This document shows, piece by piece, positions 12,872 to 24,880 of a stretch of DNA of 64,000 bases. Origin of the DNA: Mantis religiosa (taxonomy: Eukaryota; Arthropoda; Insecta; Mantodea; Mantidae); contig CM060947.1 in the NCBI GenBank assembly GCA_030765055.1, positions 53,514,591-53,578,590 of the forward strand. The letters are read 5' to 3'. A program made the position numbers and the translations under genes. The number at the start of each line of letters is the position of its first letter. Positions within the stretch are counted from its first letter, which is position 1. The notes below the pieces were generated by a model. That model made no database searches. It was not told where the DNA came from and saw nothing but the letters and a program-made list of their open reading frames with translations.

Positions 12872-13430
12872 TCTTCTTCTTCTTCATTTCAGGGATTACG
12901 AATTTCTGCGTGTTTCGTCTTCACATTCTATCAGTTATTCCCATCTTCTTATAGGGCTTCCTACATCTCTTCATCCACGAGGATTATATCTTATTATTAA
13001 AACCGGTAATCTGCTTCGTCCATTCCATTAATATGTTCTTTATAATACTGTATATTTTCTTCTATTTTGTCCTTTAATTTATATATGCCTAGTTCCTCTC
13101 GAATAGTTTCGTTTCTTATTAAATCTCGTCCAGTACATTCTTTAACTCTTCTTAAGAACTTCATTTCTGCTGCCTGTATCTTGCTTTTATCTCTTTCTTT
13201 TAATATCCAGAACTCACTTTCATACATACCCTGGAACTGTTATCGTTTTATAAAATTTTAACTTTTTTCCTTTCCTTACTTTGTTTTTCAAAGTTCTTCC
13301 TATAGTTCCATATATCTGCTGAAATTTATTTATTTTGTTTTCTATGTCTTTGTCTAAGTCAAAGCTTACATCATAGCCCGAATAGCTGAAATTCGAGAGC
13401 TGTTGCAGGCATTTATTTTCCATGCTTATT
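12872..13430 (-). pseudogene. Non-LTR retrotransposon (FADD-type LINE), decayed 3' end
   Basis: Two overlapping minus-strand frames cover the region after the reverse transcriptase core. The first (13423-13220) matches the stretch after the palm domain (LSNFSYSGYDVSFDLDKD, then INKFQQIYGTIGRTLKNK). The second (13227-12997) carries KIQAAEMKFLRRVKECTGRD and RNETIREELGI, hallmarks of endonuclease-reverse transcriptases of RTE-like LINEs. The join near 13225 is a frameshift. Further 3', a frame broken by stops shows RDVGSPIRRWE, the counterpart of GRRSVGRPRKRW in the 54-kb copy. Both copies end in a (GAA)n tail. The catalytic core and endonuclease are absent, so this is a 5'-truncated dead copy. 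Confidence 0.85.
12874..12892 (-). repeat. (GAA)n tail of the LINE copy
   Basis: Plus strand reads TTCTTCTTCTTCTTC. On the minus strand this is a (GAA)n tract immediately after TGAAATGAA, the same 3' terminus as the 54-kb LINE copy. Confidence 0.75.
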
Positions 13431-14725
13431 TTTGATCATACAGGATATTTTCCTCGATGTACCTTTATCTACGTTTTCTTTGTGGATATATTTAGGTTTA
13501 AAATACCTCCATCCATAAACCCTGCCTTTTCCAGATTGGCATCTAAATAAAATATTTATCAATAGAGACACTATTGCATTCGATGTTAGGTTTACACTGC
13601 AAAAACACTTCTGAACGTCCCTAAGATCATCAAAAGTACTTTAACATTTATCGTTAACAGCAGGAATATGTTCACACATAGCAAAGCTTTTATATAAGTT
13701 TAGAATCTTCCAAAATTGAACACTAAAATTTCTTCATTAAAAGCATCGTTTACATCAAAAATACTTTGCTATTATAATGATGTTAATTAAAATTCCTGAT
13801 GTATAATATCTTCACATAACCTTCTATATACTGCATTTTCCTATTTCTTTCTTCTTGGAGTCATACGAGGAGTATCAAATGTCAAATCGATTTGCTTTAT
13901 AAAATTCGGACTATTGCTTTAGCTTGCCATATTCATCTTATAACTAACTGAGACGTGCAATGAAGATATACCTCAATTACTAATAAATATGTATAAAAAT
14001 AACATTTCTAACAATAGTTTGTGTAAGAGTGCAGAGATAAGTTCAGTTCATATAAATGGCAAAACATAAGACTACTGTTATGTAGAATAAACTATGTGTA
14101 AGGTACTGACTGTCGTTAAGTTCAAGTTATATAATAATTTGTGCTTTTACGTGTTGAGTTGTCGTTCATTTGTTACCCAATATTGTTACTTCAGCTCCCT
14201 AAGTCACCTTTGTATCATCAAGTATATTTGTAATTAAGCTACTTCTGCAAACTATAAAGCAGCAGGTGGATAAATTCCTATGAACGTTACAAGCTATACA
14301 ACAAAGGGTCACATCTCGAACGCTGAGAGGTATACATAAGTCTATTATGGCAACCACAGGGGATGAAGTAAAGGTATTACGGGAGGTCACAGGACACAGA
14401 GACGTGGGCAAGTCCCTAAGGTTCTGGCGTTGAGAAACCGTCCCATTGCTATAGTTGCCCACATGTATCGACAGTCCTCTAGTGTCCACTATTTCCTATG
14501 AGGAAACATCTGTAGCATTTTCCGCATGCAATCTTTCACGAAACCACAAACCATAGCTGAAAGATGAGTAAAAATGTTAGGAAAACAATGGAATGAAAAT
14601 CGTAATAGAAACCAAAGCAGTGTTAGCCCATCGATCAGTGAAGACTAAAGGTCAGAGTATGCGGTTAAGAAAAATCGTAGCCAGGATCTCCGAAAGCAAG
14701 AAATAAATATTTTGTTTGATAATGA
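13431..14725. other. AT-rich non-coding stretch
   Basis: Nothing recognised. The 96-codon minus-strand frame at 14199-14489 has no recognisable similarity. Confidence 0.45.
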
Positions 14726-14875
14726 GGATCAGGGATAATAACAATAAATCTACCGTTACGGTACCGTCGCCTTTAAGCCACTTAGAAACCACTGGTCTGG
14801 GTCGGATTTGAACTTGTGACCTCAGGATCACATAACAAAACCACGAGCCTATCACGTTACCGCGTGAGGCTGGTT
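14726..14875 (-). mobile_element. tRNA-like SINE candidate (family F)
   Basis: On the minus strand a D-arm-like stretch (CACGCGGTAACGTGATAGGC) is followed about 40 bases later by a B box (AAGTTCAAATCC) and a T-rich, A-rich tail. The spacing fits a tRNA head. Only this copy and a weak relative at 10.5 kb are visible. Confidence 0.55.
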
Positions 14876-17800
14876 TATAAATTCCCCATGTGGGTACTCG
14901 GCGTTTCGGAGTTTCGCTAGGTCGGCAGTATCATCAAGAATCATCAATATTGTGTGGCTTTGTTTTAAAAGTTAACAACCTGTTTCTGGATACAAGGAAA
15001 GGCATTAGTTGAAGACAAACGCACAAGACCTCCCTTAGTTAGTAAAGTAGTGGTTTATTTACAATGCACCGTCGCTGTATATTTCATGCGACACCGCCCT
15101 TCTGCTTTGTAGGGCGGAACTTTTTGTGTGTGTGTGTTTTTTTCTGTGCGTCTTTGTATTGCAAATCTCTCTGAATCTAATGAATTTTCTTCGTTCACAA
15201 AGCCAAGCCGCACGTTTATAATTACACCATTTAGAAATAAATTTCCTGAGAGAACACGGTTGCTTTGATGATATTTAACAAACGGGAGCTGTCTGGATTC
15301 GGGGCGTTCGCGCCACATCCAGTTTTAGACACGTTTTTCCACTTGAGAGGACTCATTTGAAAGGAGTCTTTCGGATATTGGAAAACCAAGAGAAGTACGA
15401 AGCATTGACCGTGAATATCGAGTTGTTTGTACTCATCTCATAGCACAATATGCATTAAAATAAGGGAAGGCGTTATATATTTGGAAAGCTTTGCGTGATA
15501 GCTTCTGTAGCCGTAAGAATTAAATGTGGCTGACTTTGAATCAGTAATTAACTTCTGCCGTCACGTGTTACAGAATTGCCTATGTTAATTGATTTCTTAA
15601 AATGCACTTGGTGAATTCACTCGACATATTCATTTCAATTTCAATAATACTCACAACTTCTTCTATGTAAACTCCCTTGCAGGACAGGTATCGGCAGAGG
15701 CTCTGCCTAAATGTTTGGAGTGGAATAATGACCACTTTATTGTCCCTATTTCTTTCTCCCGTCTGTGTTCAGATATGTATCACAGTTTCTCGGAGCTAGT
15801 TGAATCATTTAATTTATGATAAGCTTCTGGAACTCAAACCACGAACGATGCTTTTATACGGAGGTGCGCCAGTTCATTTCGGTCACTAGTAGCAATTCCT
15901 TGCATGGGAAATTTCCGCCTATATGGAGGATTTATTGCATGGCCTGCTCGATCTAATGAGTTGAAACAATACAGTTTTTTGTGAGGAGATATGACTTCTG
16001 TATCGGATATGGAAATTTTTGACGTTAGACTTGACCAAATATTGAACACCGCAGATATTTGAAACCGCGTACGATATACTCAAACCAGATTTACGGTAGC
16101 CATCAAAGCAGGATGAAGCCACTACAATTTTGTCTTCTATCTCATAAATTAATGATTTTTAGACTCGTTAGACATCGGATCCGGTACACCTTAGCAATCA
16201 GTGTACGCGCACAGGTACTATAGAAGATTAGGTGCGACACCAACAAACGTCTGTGTCAACCGAAGCGCTGTGTGTGTACAATCCGGTACGGAGACAAAGT
16301 TTAACCTACGTTACAACATGTCATCCTTTTCTTTGATTTCGATGCAGAAATTACAGTGAATAACATATACATTCGTAAATTGTCGAACGTGAAACAATAT
16401 AAAAATCTTAAAAGAAAGTTCTTTCAATGTCAGATGACGTTAATGGTGCATATGAGTGGTACAAATCATTTTCATTTGTTTGTCGGAGGCTCAGTTTATT
16501 TCTTATATTACGCAGCACTGAAAATCCAATATTTTTGTGTTGAATACTGTACAATTCAGTTTTTGTTCGTTTGGTAGTTGTTGCATTCTCTGTTTTGCTA
16601 ATTTTAGCAGACACCACCTCGGCTGTTTTTAGACAGCTCGAAAGTACATTCTTCCAGCTGTTTAATGGTTGTTGGTAATATCCAAAACTTTTGATTTATA
16701 AAATGTAGATTGTCCAGTAATTGTTGTGAAAGTAATGCTATTAACAAAATATGTCAAACACCTTGCATTCCCTGAAAGGCAGATCTACCTGCCTGACGAG
16801 CAGTAGTTGTAATGAAACTAAAGCTATGCGTTGCGAACCGGGTTATCCCTGCGTGTGTCCCCGAGACTGACGTCAGCACTTATACACTGCGAGACTCGTA
16901 ATCTTCATATCTCTTTAAAGGTGTACGGGCTCCGATGTCTGGTTATTACAAATTGTTTTCATTGAGAAGTTGTACCCGAAATAAGATACACCAACAAATA
17001 TGCTTATTGTAATTACTGCCTCCGAAAATGTTTCATATTATTTTTAAGTATTATAAATAGTATACTCATTGAAATTCTCTTCTCAAACTTCTACAAACTA
17101 TGCTTATAAAAGCTGTAACATTTGTTTTAATTTAGCCTTCAAAAACTGCAAATATTTAAATGAGTTTAATAATAGTTTAGAGATTGGCATGGAAAAATTA
17201 ATATGCGTAAGGAATGAAAGTGTGAAATTCAGAGGGATATAATATGATGCGATGTGAAAATTATATGATGCAATGTGTTGGTATTGGTTATTATAATTGA
17301 CGTGGACCAGTGAGAAAGAGGTTGTTTTGTAGTTATAGCAACGAAAGGAGAAAAATAAATAATCTTGGATAAGTAGATAGAAAAGATAGCGTCTTTTGAT
17401 TTGCGAACATCGAAGGTAACGGACGTACAATTCAACATGATTTTCCCGAAGACTGTAATAAAGTCATACAATTCCTCTTGAATTTTTGTACGGAAAATTA
17501 TATAAAGCACTTACATTTAATTAAAAGTTTGAAATATTAAAATTAAACAATAGTGATTTATTTCGAAATGTATTTAAAAGGTTAATTCCTTCGCTCATGA
17601 CAACAGCTGTGTTAACAGAGTTCTCATACTCCGATTGGAGCAGCTAGGAACCGAGCAAAAAACCAGAGTGAAACATTCATATTTGGGAGGATACCTTCAT
17701 ACCGTTATCTACACCGTCGTTGGATTATCCCAACCAGGAACCGGGAAAACATCTCGGCTACATATTTCTTCACTACGTGGAGCGGGAAAAAACACCGCAA

Positions 17801-18760
17801 CGCCCGCCGTGCTGCTGCGAGAACATCATTTACAACATCTCCTCGTATGTAGTTATTGTTATGTTTCACCTTAATCAACTCCTGTAAAGAAGAGGCGCAG
17901 ATGAAATCTGGACAGAACTTTGCTCCACAAATGTATTAATATCTTTTTGTTTTTGTCAGTCTTCATAACTGGCAAATGTCAGGGTGATATTCAAAGACTA
18001 GACTCAAAACACTTCTTTTCTAACCTGCTCTTCATTTTTTTTTTTAACTTTTCCTGTATCATTAGTGTCACGGGTGTGCTAATGTATACAGTACTTGTAA
18101 TAGTCATAAAATTGGCTCCAAAAATCACATGTTCTTCCTAGAAAATTTAAGAGTTATATTTTACTTGTCATCCATATATTTTAAACCAAGTCGTTGAAGC
18201 TATTTTAAAAATGCAGCAATATAGAACATGTTTTCGTATAAATGGTAAGTTTGTCTCGATACCAAATTGTTTGGCGGACTGCAGAACATTCTCTACGTAA
18301 TAAGCGGCGTGAAGCCAATTAAAACCTCGGTCATGAAGGGAAGACTGATGGGTGGACGGAAAGTTAAAGAACTTCAGTGGAGTGTGAAGGGAATGGTGCC
18401 CGAGAGGCGTGTGTGGTGTGGGCTCCAGAAATATGGGAAGGGCGAGTTGGCAAGTCACATTAAAGTGTCCATAGCGGACTGCACAGATAAGAACAAAAGG
18501 ACCGTTAGCAGGAAATGGGGTGATAAGGTCGGTACAATGGCCGTTCCTTTGACAACTTAACGGCGGCGCAATACCAACAGTCTTTCTGCTTCAAGGTCAC
18601 ATCTGGCTTCAGGTGTCTATGTTACACTCACGTGACTTTCTCTACTACCTCTTGCATATTAATCCTAATAAATTTATAGTTTTTCTAGAAGTGTTTCTAT
18701 TACTCATTTTCTTATAGTTATAATACAGGGGAATACAACTTTTGACTGCATTTATTTGTC
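14876..18760. other. Non-coding stretch
   Basis: About 3.9 kb without a recognised gene or repeat family. Several open frames of 60-108 codons occur on both strands and overlap one another; none shows a domain, signal peptide pattern or consistent codon use that I can defend. Confidence 0.45.
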
Positions 18761-18839
18761 TCTACCTTGTTGCTACCATGGCTTGCATGACACCCTGGTC
18801 TTCTGCTCTGCCAGGTAACTCTAAAACTCCATGCCTCCT

Positions 18840-20350
18840 TGGTACTTAATCAGTCCCGATCTTCCCCCTCATCTTCCTATCTTATATTATTTACATTTCT
18901 GGCCCATTTTTCTTTCACTTTCTGCAAAAACTCACCAATACTTCTTACCTTCCTTTCCTCCCTTCCCGTTAACATTTTTATAGTTACTATCCTCTTCTCT
19001 ACTTTCTCCCATTTTCCCTCCCAAACCTTTTTTCTCCATATTTCAACCTCCTCACATTCTGTTGCATAGTGTACTATGCTTTCTTTTCCCCCACACAATT
19101 CACAAATTCCCTTTTCCCTACCTCTTATCCCTCTTAGAAAATTGTTCCTGTTCTCATCCAAGATAACCCTTCCCTCTCTATTGCCTATTGCAGTAATCTA
19201 CATATGCTTCTCGTCCCCAATTTCCTTCTTTTGTTTGTAAAATTGTTATGATTTCATATTTTCTATACTTCCCCATATTTCCTGTATTTCTATATCTTCT
19301 ATTCTGCATTTTACCAATTTACCCACATCGCTCGTACTCCTTTCCTCTAATCCCCATATATCTCCCATTCCTATTTTTTTCCATAACGCCTCCTAACTCT
19401 GCCCACTAAATATTTGAGTTCACTAATAGTTTTTGCTGTCTCATGTATAATTTAACAATTTCCCCTTCTTATTTGCCCAAACACGTATACCAAAATGTTA
19501 TTATTCTTCCCATTATTATTCCATTTATTCTTGTCTTTCCAAATTATACTAAAGCTACTTCCCTAGGTGCTGATCTTGGTAAACCTAGTAGCTCTTTACA
19601 AAACCTTCTGTAGTTTTGGTCCACCATTTTGTTTACCTCTGTGCCCCCACACCAGATCTCCATTGCATACAACATTTTGGATTTAACTAGTGCTTCGTAC
19701 ATTCTTCCTAACCATTTGGTTGTCATTTCTAGTTTATATTTGCAAATTCTTATTTCATTCATTGCCGCCCTTCCTTTTGCTTCAATTTTTCTCCTGTGTG
19801 CTCCCCACTTTCCATTGTTATTCAACCTCACTCCTAAGTATTCAAATTCACTGACCACTTCTACCCTTTTACCATTTAGTACCCACTTTTCATATCTTTT
19901 TTTAGTTTAACTCCTTTCTTGAGGACCATAACTTTCTACTTATTTCTGTTTATTTTTATTCCCCACTCTTCACAGAATTTCTGTACTTCATTTATTGCCT
20001 TCTACAATCCTACTCTCGTTATAGATCATACCATTAAGTCATCCGCATATAGCAGTCCAGGAATTTCTTTGTTTGCTATTACCGGCCAGTGCTGATTTCC
20101 TTCTTTAACCTTTTATATTATCTCATTTATAAATAGTTTAATAAAATTGGACTCATTTTGCATCCTCCTCTTAGACCTATTTTTTGTTCTGTCATCTCTG
20201 TAATTACATTTTTCCCACCTTATGCAAAACATCGCCCCTTCCTGATTTTCTCCATTTATTTTATGTATTTTCCACTTACCCCTTTCATCCTCAATTTCCA
20301 AACTAAACCTTCTCTGTTATACAGCTGTCTTGACTTCACTGGACTTGTCT
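18840..20350 (-). pseudogene. Non-LTR retrotransposon remnant with YADD reverse transcriptase
   Basis: This is the C-terminal half of a LINE ORF2, reading from about 20350 down. In order: GCKMSPIL (RT motif, near 20150), the catalytic GLLYADDLMV (around 20030-20055), FEYLGVRLNNNGKWGAHRRK and EALVKSKMLYAMEIWCGG of the thumb and connection region (19858-19544), and near 19100 a zinc-knuckle-like CX2CX7HX4C (CELCGGKESIVHYATEC). The polymerase motif is intact, but the frame is lost several times. One case lies just after GCKMSPIL, where the sequence shifts into a frame reading FINEII. The endonuclease and N-terminal RT motifs are missing. It differs from the FADD LINE at 54 kb, so at least two LINE families are present. 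The clade cannot be assigned. Confidence 0.87.
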
Positions 20351-20440
20351 AAAGAAGGACATGGGTTTTAATTGTCCTCAACACGGAAATTTTATAGGTT
20401 TATTACAGGGATGGGTCGATACCAGTTTTCCTCGATATAC

Positions 20441-20496
20441 GATTCTCGATATCCGATTCTCGATACCCGATTCTCGATATCTGATTCTCGATACCC
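20441..20496 (+). repeat. 14-bp minisatellite, four copies
   Basis: Four tandem copies of GATTCTCGATAYCY, followed by a degenerate partial copy. Adjacent sequence on both sides (CTCGATATAC, CTCGATACC) is related and extends the block to about 20429-20517. Confidence 0.9.
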
Positions 20497-20814
20497 GATA
20501 CTTCCACACTCGATACCGTCATATCTACTTCTAGTTTCTACACAAAATATATTGGGAGAGCTGTGTGATATCAGTAAAATTAAATAGGTGCATATATTTA
20601 ATGAGACAGAACTTAAAGATATCAGTGTTCTTATTATTCAACTCTACATTAGACATTTAAAAGCCAAACGGTATACTTTTATAAGTTTTCGTTCACAAAA
20701 TACTAGCATTTTCACCCTTTCGGGGTCAAGTCTACTTCTTTTTCTCTCACATATGAGTCGTTCTGTGCTAAATAGTCTTTCAGAGACAACGATTTCAGGT
20801 GGAATGCACATATA

Positions 20815-20844
20815 CGAGGGCTGTTCAATAAAGAATGATCACAA
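20815..20844 (+). repeat. mariner left terminal inverted repeat
   Basis: Starts CGAGGGCTGTTCAATAAAGA directly after a TA. It pairs with the right-end repeat with only one or two mismatches over about 28 bases. Confidence 0.92.
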
Positions 20845-22098
20845 CATTTTTTTTGACAACGCACCTTTACTCATCCTCATAATTTTAATGGTCCATCTCG
20901 AAATAGTCTCCCCTGAATGCGATGCACTTGTTCCAAAGTTTCTGCCAGTCTTCAAAGACATGCTGGAAATCATTTTTCAAACATCCTTCAAAATCGCCTC
21001 CGCAGCCTTCACCACTGCTTCTGATGATGAATAATGCCTCCCACGTAGGCGTTTATTCAAGTTATGGAATAGAAAAAAGTCACATGGGGCTAAATCTCGA
21101 CAATAGGGAGGGTGAGGGATGCACTTCACGTTGATTTTTGTAACATATTCAGCAACAGAATTGACATGTGGCCGCGCATTATCGTGGTGCAGCATCCAGC
21201 TTGCTTCATGGAAATGTGGTCTTTTGCACCTGATATGGACTTGCAATGTTTTCAGGACATCCTGTAGTATTGTTCAGTTATTGATGTGTGTGCAGGTACA
21301 ACATGCTGATAAACCATTCCATGAATATCAAAGAATGAGATGACCATAACTTTCCCAGAAGAAGCAGACACTTTTGCTTTTGGGGGGTTGGTTATGAAGG
21401 ACATTTCCATACTGAGCTTTGCTTTTTGCTCTCAGGATCAAAATGATGTAGCCAAGTTTCATCAGCAGTGATTACGTTTGAAAGATCTCCGGATCTTCCT
21501 CTAACATCAACTTTAACTGCATGCAGACCTGCATGCGAATGAACTTTTGTTCGGGAATCAACAGTCTAGGGACTCATCGCGCACAAACACGTCTCATGTG
21601 TAATGTTTCTGTCACCAACGTGTGGGGGGCACCCAATGAAATGTTCAGTATTTCAGAAAGTGATCTTAAGGTAATTCGTCGATCCTCTCTCACAATGGAA
21701 GCAGCAGTTTTGATGTTTTCTTGGGAAAGAGCAGTAATTGGAGCACCGGGTCCACCTTCCTTTGAAACTAATTGTCTCTCCTATTTAAACATTTTAAGCC
21801 ACCTTTGAGCTGTGCTGTAGGGAAGAAAAGACTCTCCATAGGGCCCCTGTAACATGGTGTAGGCCTCAACTGAAGATTTGTTGAGACGAAAGCAGAATTT
21901 TAAATCAGCATATTGTTCCTCGCGTGTTACCTCAATTGCAGTGGTAGGCGATACTGAGCATGTCTAAACTTGCCTGTTTCTCACGAGTGCGAACCAGTAG
22001 TACCAAGAATAAAGCTAGTATGGCGTGTTTGTGTCACATTAAGCTAACAGGGTATAATAAGATTGAATTTTAGCGCGAAAAATTATGACCGTAAAAAA

Positions 22099-22128
22099 TT
22101 ATGATCATTCTTTATTGAACAGCCCTCG
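22099..22128 (-). repeat. mariner right terminal inverted repeat
   Basis: Inverted copy of the left end, ending in CCCTCG and followed by the duplicated TA (22129-22130). Confidence 0.92.
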
Positions 22129-22130
22129 TA

Positions 22131-22590
22131 TTAAACGGCTTTTTTTAGTTCTGGAAATTTTAAATTTTCTTTCCAGTAATGCAGTGCACTAGAAAGAGTA
22201 TGTGACAAATCGTCTTTGAAATATGTAGGGATTTCTTGTTGGCAACTGTTAACTGTCATGAATTTGACACACGCTCATTTTCTTGCTTAATGTTGCTGTG
22301 CAGGTACCACTTTCCTAGCAGTTTCTCGGGCTTTGAAATGCTACACTTGCGTCAATAATATTTTGTGATTTTAAAATAAAATAAAAAGTACCGAAGCACC
22401 ACCAAAGAACCGAAACGGTATCTAGTGAATTTTCTGAAAAATCGTTCTATGTCGACGATAGTCCCTAGAGGGGATGAGATCATTAGACAGACGCTTGGAC
22501 TTCGTGGAACTTAGATGTCTGGATAGATAAGTGAAATGACGTTAAATCATTCGGCAAAGTTATTGTTCAACTGTAGTTTATTTTAAAACT
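22131..22590. other. AT-rich non-coding stretch
   Basis: No gene or repeat recognised between the mariner and the SINE-A insertion. Confidence 0.5.
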
Positions 22591-22741
22591 ACTATATCAA
22601 GGTTTTAGTTAATTGATGGAAATTAACTCAAAGGTTAAGAGCGACTGGACGGAAACCAGGAGATCCGTGGTTCAAATCCCGGCCATGGCATTGAATTTTT
22701 CATGTTGACTCTATCCATCATACTATATCAAGGTGTTAGTT
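22591..22741 (+). mobile_element. SINE-A, rearranged short copy with 20-bp TSD
   Basis: The 111-bp insert (22611-22721) is flanked by 20-bp direct repeats with one mismatch (ACTATATCAAGGT at 22591 and 22722). It holds the 3' two-thirds of the tRNA-like unit (GGTTAAGAGC, then the B box GGTTCAAATCCC) and the tail GCATTGAATTTTTCATG. Its left edge, AATTGATGGAAATTAA, is the reverse complement of the family's distal 3' end, so this copy is a partial fold-back. Confidence 0.85.
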
Positions 22742-23823
22742 TTATACATCAATACAATCATTATCAGAAGATTATAAATTATATGAATTCATTTATTTTC
22801 CACTATCCAATCCTGGAAAATCTATAGAGCTACGACATCCTTTCGAAACCGAACGTCTGAGAAGAAACTCCAAGCTAGCTTCCGGGGCAATAAGAGTTAG
22901 GTCTTATCAAAGATATTTTCAACAGAAACTTCAAACGGCTTCAAGTGGCTTCATCAAAAGAATGGTGAGATGAAAATTCATCTCCTGAACTAAATTCCTG
23001 TTGCAAATGTCGTCCCAACGTGGTACGAAGTCACATCATCACTGCTAATGACAGACCTTTCTATCAGGTCAAAACTGATTACAATTTATTTGTTTCTTAA
23101 TTATTTCAATTATAAGAAAGATTGATAATTCAATACCTTTTGTTAACATGAGTTATTGAAGACGACATCAAGAGTATCGTATACTAGGGCAGACGTTTGA
23201 GTCATACTGTCTTATCAGACTTTCTTTTTTCTTCCTCTATAATTATATTTTACTTAGGTATTAGAAGGATGCTTTCGTCGAATTCCAACATGTACTTAAT
23301 GAAGGTCTAAGCCAGGATTTGGGTTTAATAGTTTGAGTGCTTACCCAAGTGAGATGATCTCGACACTTTACGATGACCCGGCTATAGCTTCAATAATGGA
23401 AGGTATAATTGCCTGCCAGTAATCCGGAAGTGGCGCTGGCAACAACCAGTGATGTTGTACTGAGCGGAGTTCCTCCAAGGGAGCAATTATCTACTACATC
23501 CGTTACCTTGGTAACTATCATCGCAAATGTTTATTGATTCCCAATGCGTACCATATTATAAAGGTCGAGAAAATCACTGTGTTTTTCAAGTGCGGTGAGT
23601 ATGGAAGATGTGGCTATTTATTCAACTACAAATCATTGTATTCGGTAACTAGGAATTTGATACTGTAAATATTACCTCTTAAGTTTACTAATTTCATGAA
23701 CAAACCATAGAGAGATGAATAATTGTAGTGAACTGTCTACATAAGTGAATATCTATACCTAATGTAAGAAGCAGTAGTTATAATTTTGTCATGAGATAAA
23801 GTTGTTGCTTTTTTGTTTGTCTT
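22742..23823. other. Non-coding stretch
   Basis: No gene or recognised repeat. Confidence 0.45.
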
Positions 23824-24053
23824 AATTTACGTCTTATAACGTTAAGTCATATCGGACGGTGAATGAATTGGGTGAAATGATGCTCAAATGTGTCCAGAGT
23901 CCATGGAGCTTAGAATTACCAGACATTCGTCTTGAAGGGTAAGGGAAAACCCTGAAAAAACATTATCCAGGTAACTCACTCTGAGCGAGATTTGAACTCG
24001 GGACCTCTTGAACGTGAGGCAGACACGCTACCATCAACGGTACCGAGGCGGGC
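23824..24053 (-). mobile_element. SINE-B, near full length
   Basis: Minus-strand copy with the head GCCCGCCTCGGTACCG, a B box in GAGTTCAAATCTCG, and the body and 3' end GACGTAAATT. The flanks GATAAAG (left) and ATAAAG (right) may be a short TSD. Confidence 0.87.
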
Positions 24054-24522
24054 ATAAAGCTATTAGCCATACAATTTAAGTATTAAGGAAAAGAAACGGG
24101 TTGTAAGTCACAGAATATAAAGCATATAAGTGAAGTCCATTAGCTCATGGTTCGGTTAGCTTTTCATGAAATTAACGCATGATAGTTCAGAAAATTAGAT
24201 AAAAAGGGTAATTCCTAGAATTATACGAATCCTGTAACAGATGGCTGTTTCAGATCCATAAAAAAGTTTATGATGTGACAAAGTATAATTAAAAACTTTG
24301 GTGGTTTAGTCAGATTTATGTTGATAACAGTAACTAATGTTTAAAAAATGTGTCTTTTGTACCTTAATTCTTACAATCATTACATTATATAAGTGTTTTA
24401 GTGTTCGATTATTGGCAGTCCGTAATACCTAAAGACCGTGTTGGATTAGCGTGTACTCAGCGGCAGCTACAATAGAACCTAGGAGATAATACTTTAACAC
24501 TTAGAGTTACAAGTCCTAAAAT

Positions 24523-24880
24523 TTAGAAACAGTGTTAGAAGTTAACCACTGACGCGACACCCCTAAGAGGGCCAAGGCCCACCAACCTGACTGCCGGCCT
24601 CACGCCCACTTACGCATCGCAGAGGTGGGTGATCATCCAACCGAAACGGGGAGGAGATCTGGTCAGCATCGCCGCATCCCCCAGCCAGAACGTTGGTTTT
24701 CGTGACCAGGGCCACTTACCTAACGTAACCTCCTCACTTTCCTCACGATGCTGAGAGGGTACCGGAACCTAAAATCCGCACCCCATTGGTGGCATTGAGC
24801 CCAGGCCGCTTTCCGTGACCAGGGACCAAGACGTGCTGCCTTAGCCTGCTACGCCACGGTGCAGGACTTAGAAACAGTGT
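24523..24880 (-). mobile_element. tRNA-derived SINE (family E) with 13-bp TSD
   Basis: The body is 24536-24867, flanked by perfect 13-bp direct repeats TTAGAAACAGTGT (24523-24535 and 24868-24880). On the minus strand it starts GTCCTGCACCGTGGCGTAG, giving an A box TGGCGTAGCAGG-like stretch. The B-box region is decayed here but clean in the 44.1-kb copy (GGTTCGATCCC). This copy includes about 100 3' bases that the 43.7-44.2-kb copy lacks, so it defines the family's length at about 330 bp. Confidence 0.9.

Larger units (their letters stand above)
20813..22130 (-). mobile_element. mariner transposon, full length, inactive
   Basis: A 1,314-bp element (20815-22128) lies between TA dinucleotides, the mariner target. 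The ends are inverted repeats of about 28 bp with almost no mismatch (CGAGGGCTGTTCAATAAAGA at each end). On the minus strand it encodes a mariner transposase. DETWLHHFDPES carries the first catalytic Asp near 21446-21463, HHDNARPH the second near 21165-21190, and HPPYCRDLAPCDFFLF the third near 21067-21093. The second-to-third spacing is 33 residues by my count against the usual 34. The ORF is dead: an in-frame TAG follows WLKMFK near 21785, and there is a stop plus frameshift near 21385. The N-terminal DNA-binding part is recognisable only in pieces. The matching TIRs would still be bindable if an active relative exists. Confidence 0.93.

Noticed and set aside
17635..17874. Frame containing QPGTGKTSRL, resembling a Walker A (GxxGxGK[ST]) loop
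   Set aside because: The motif is incomplete, no Walker B or ATPase context follows, and the frame is only 79 codons.
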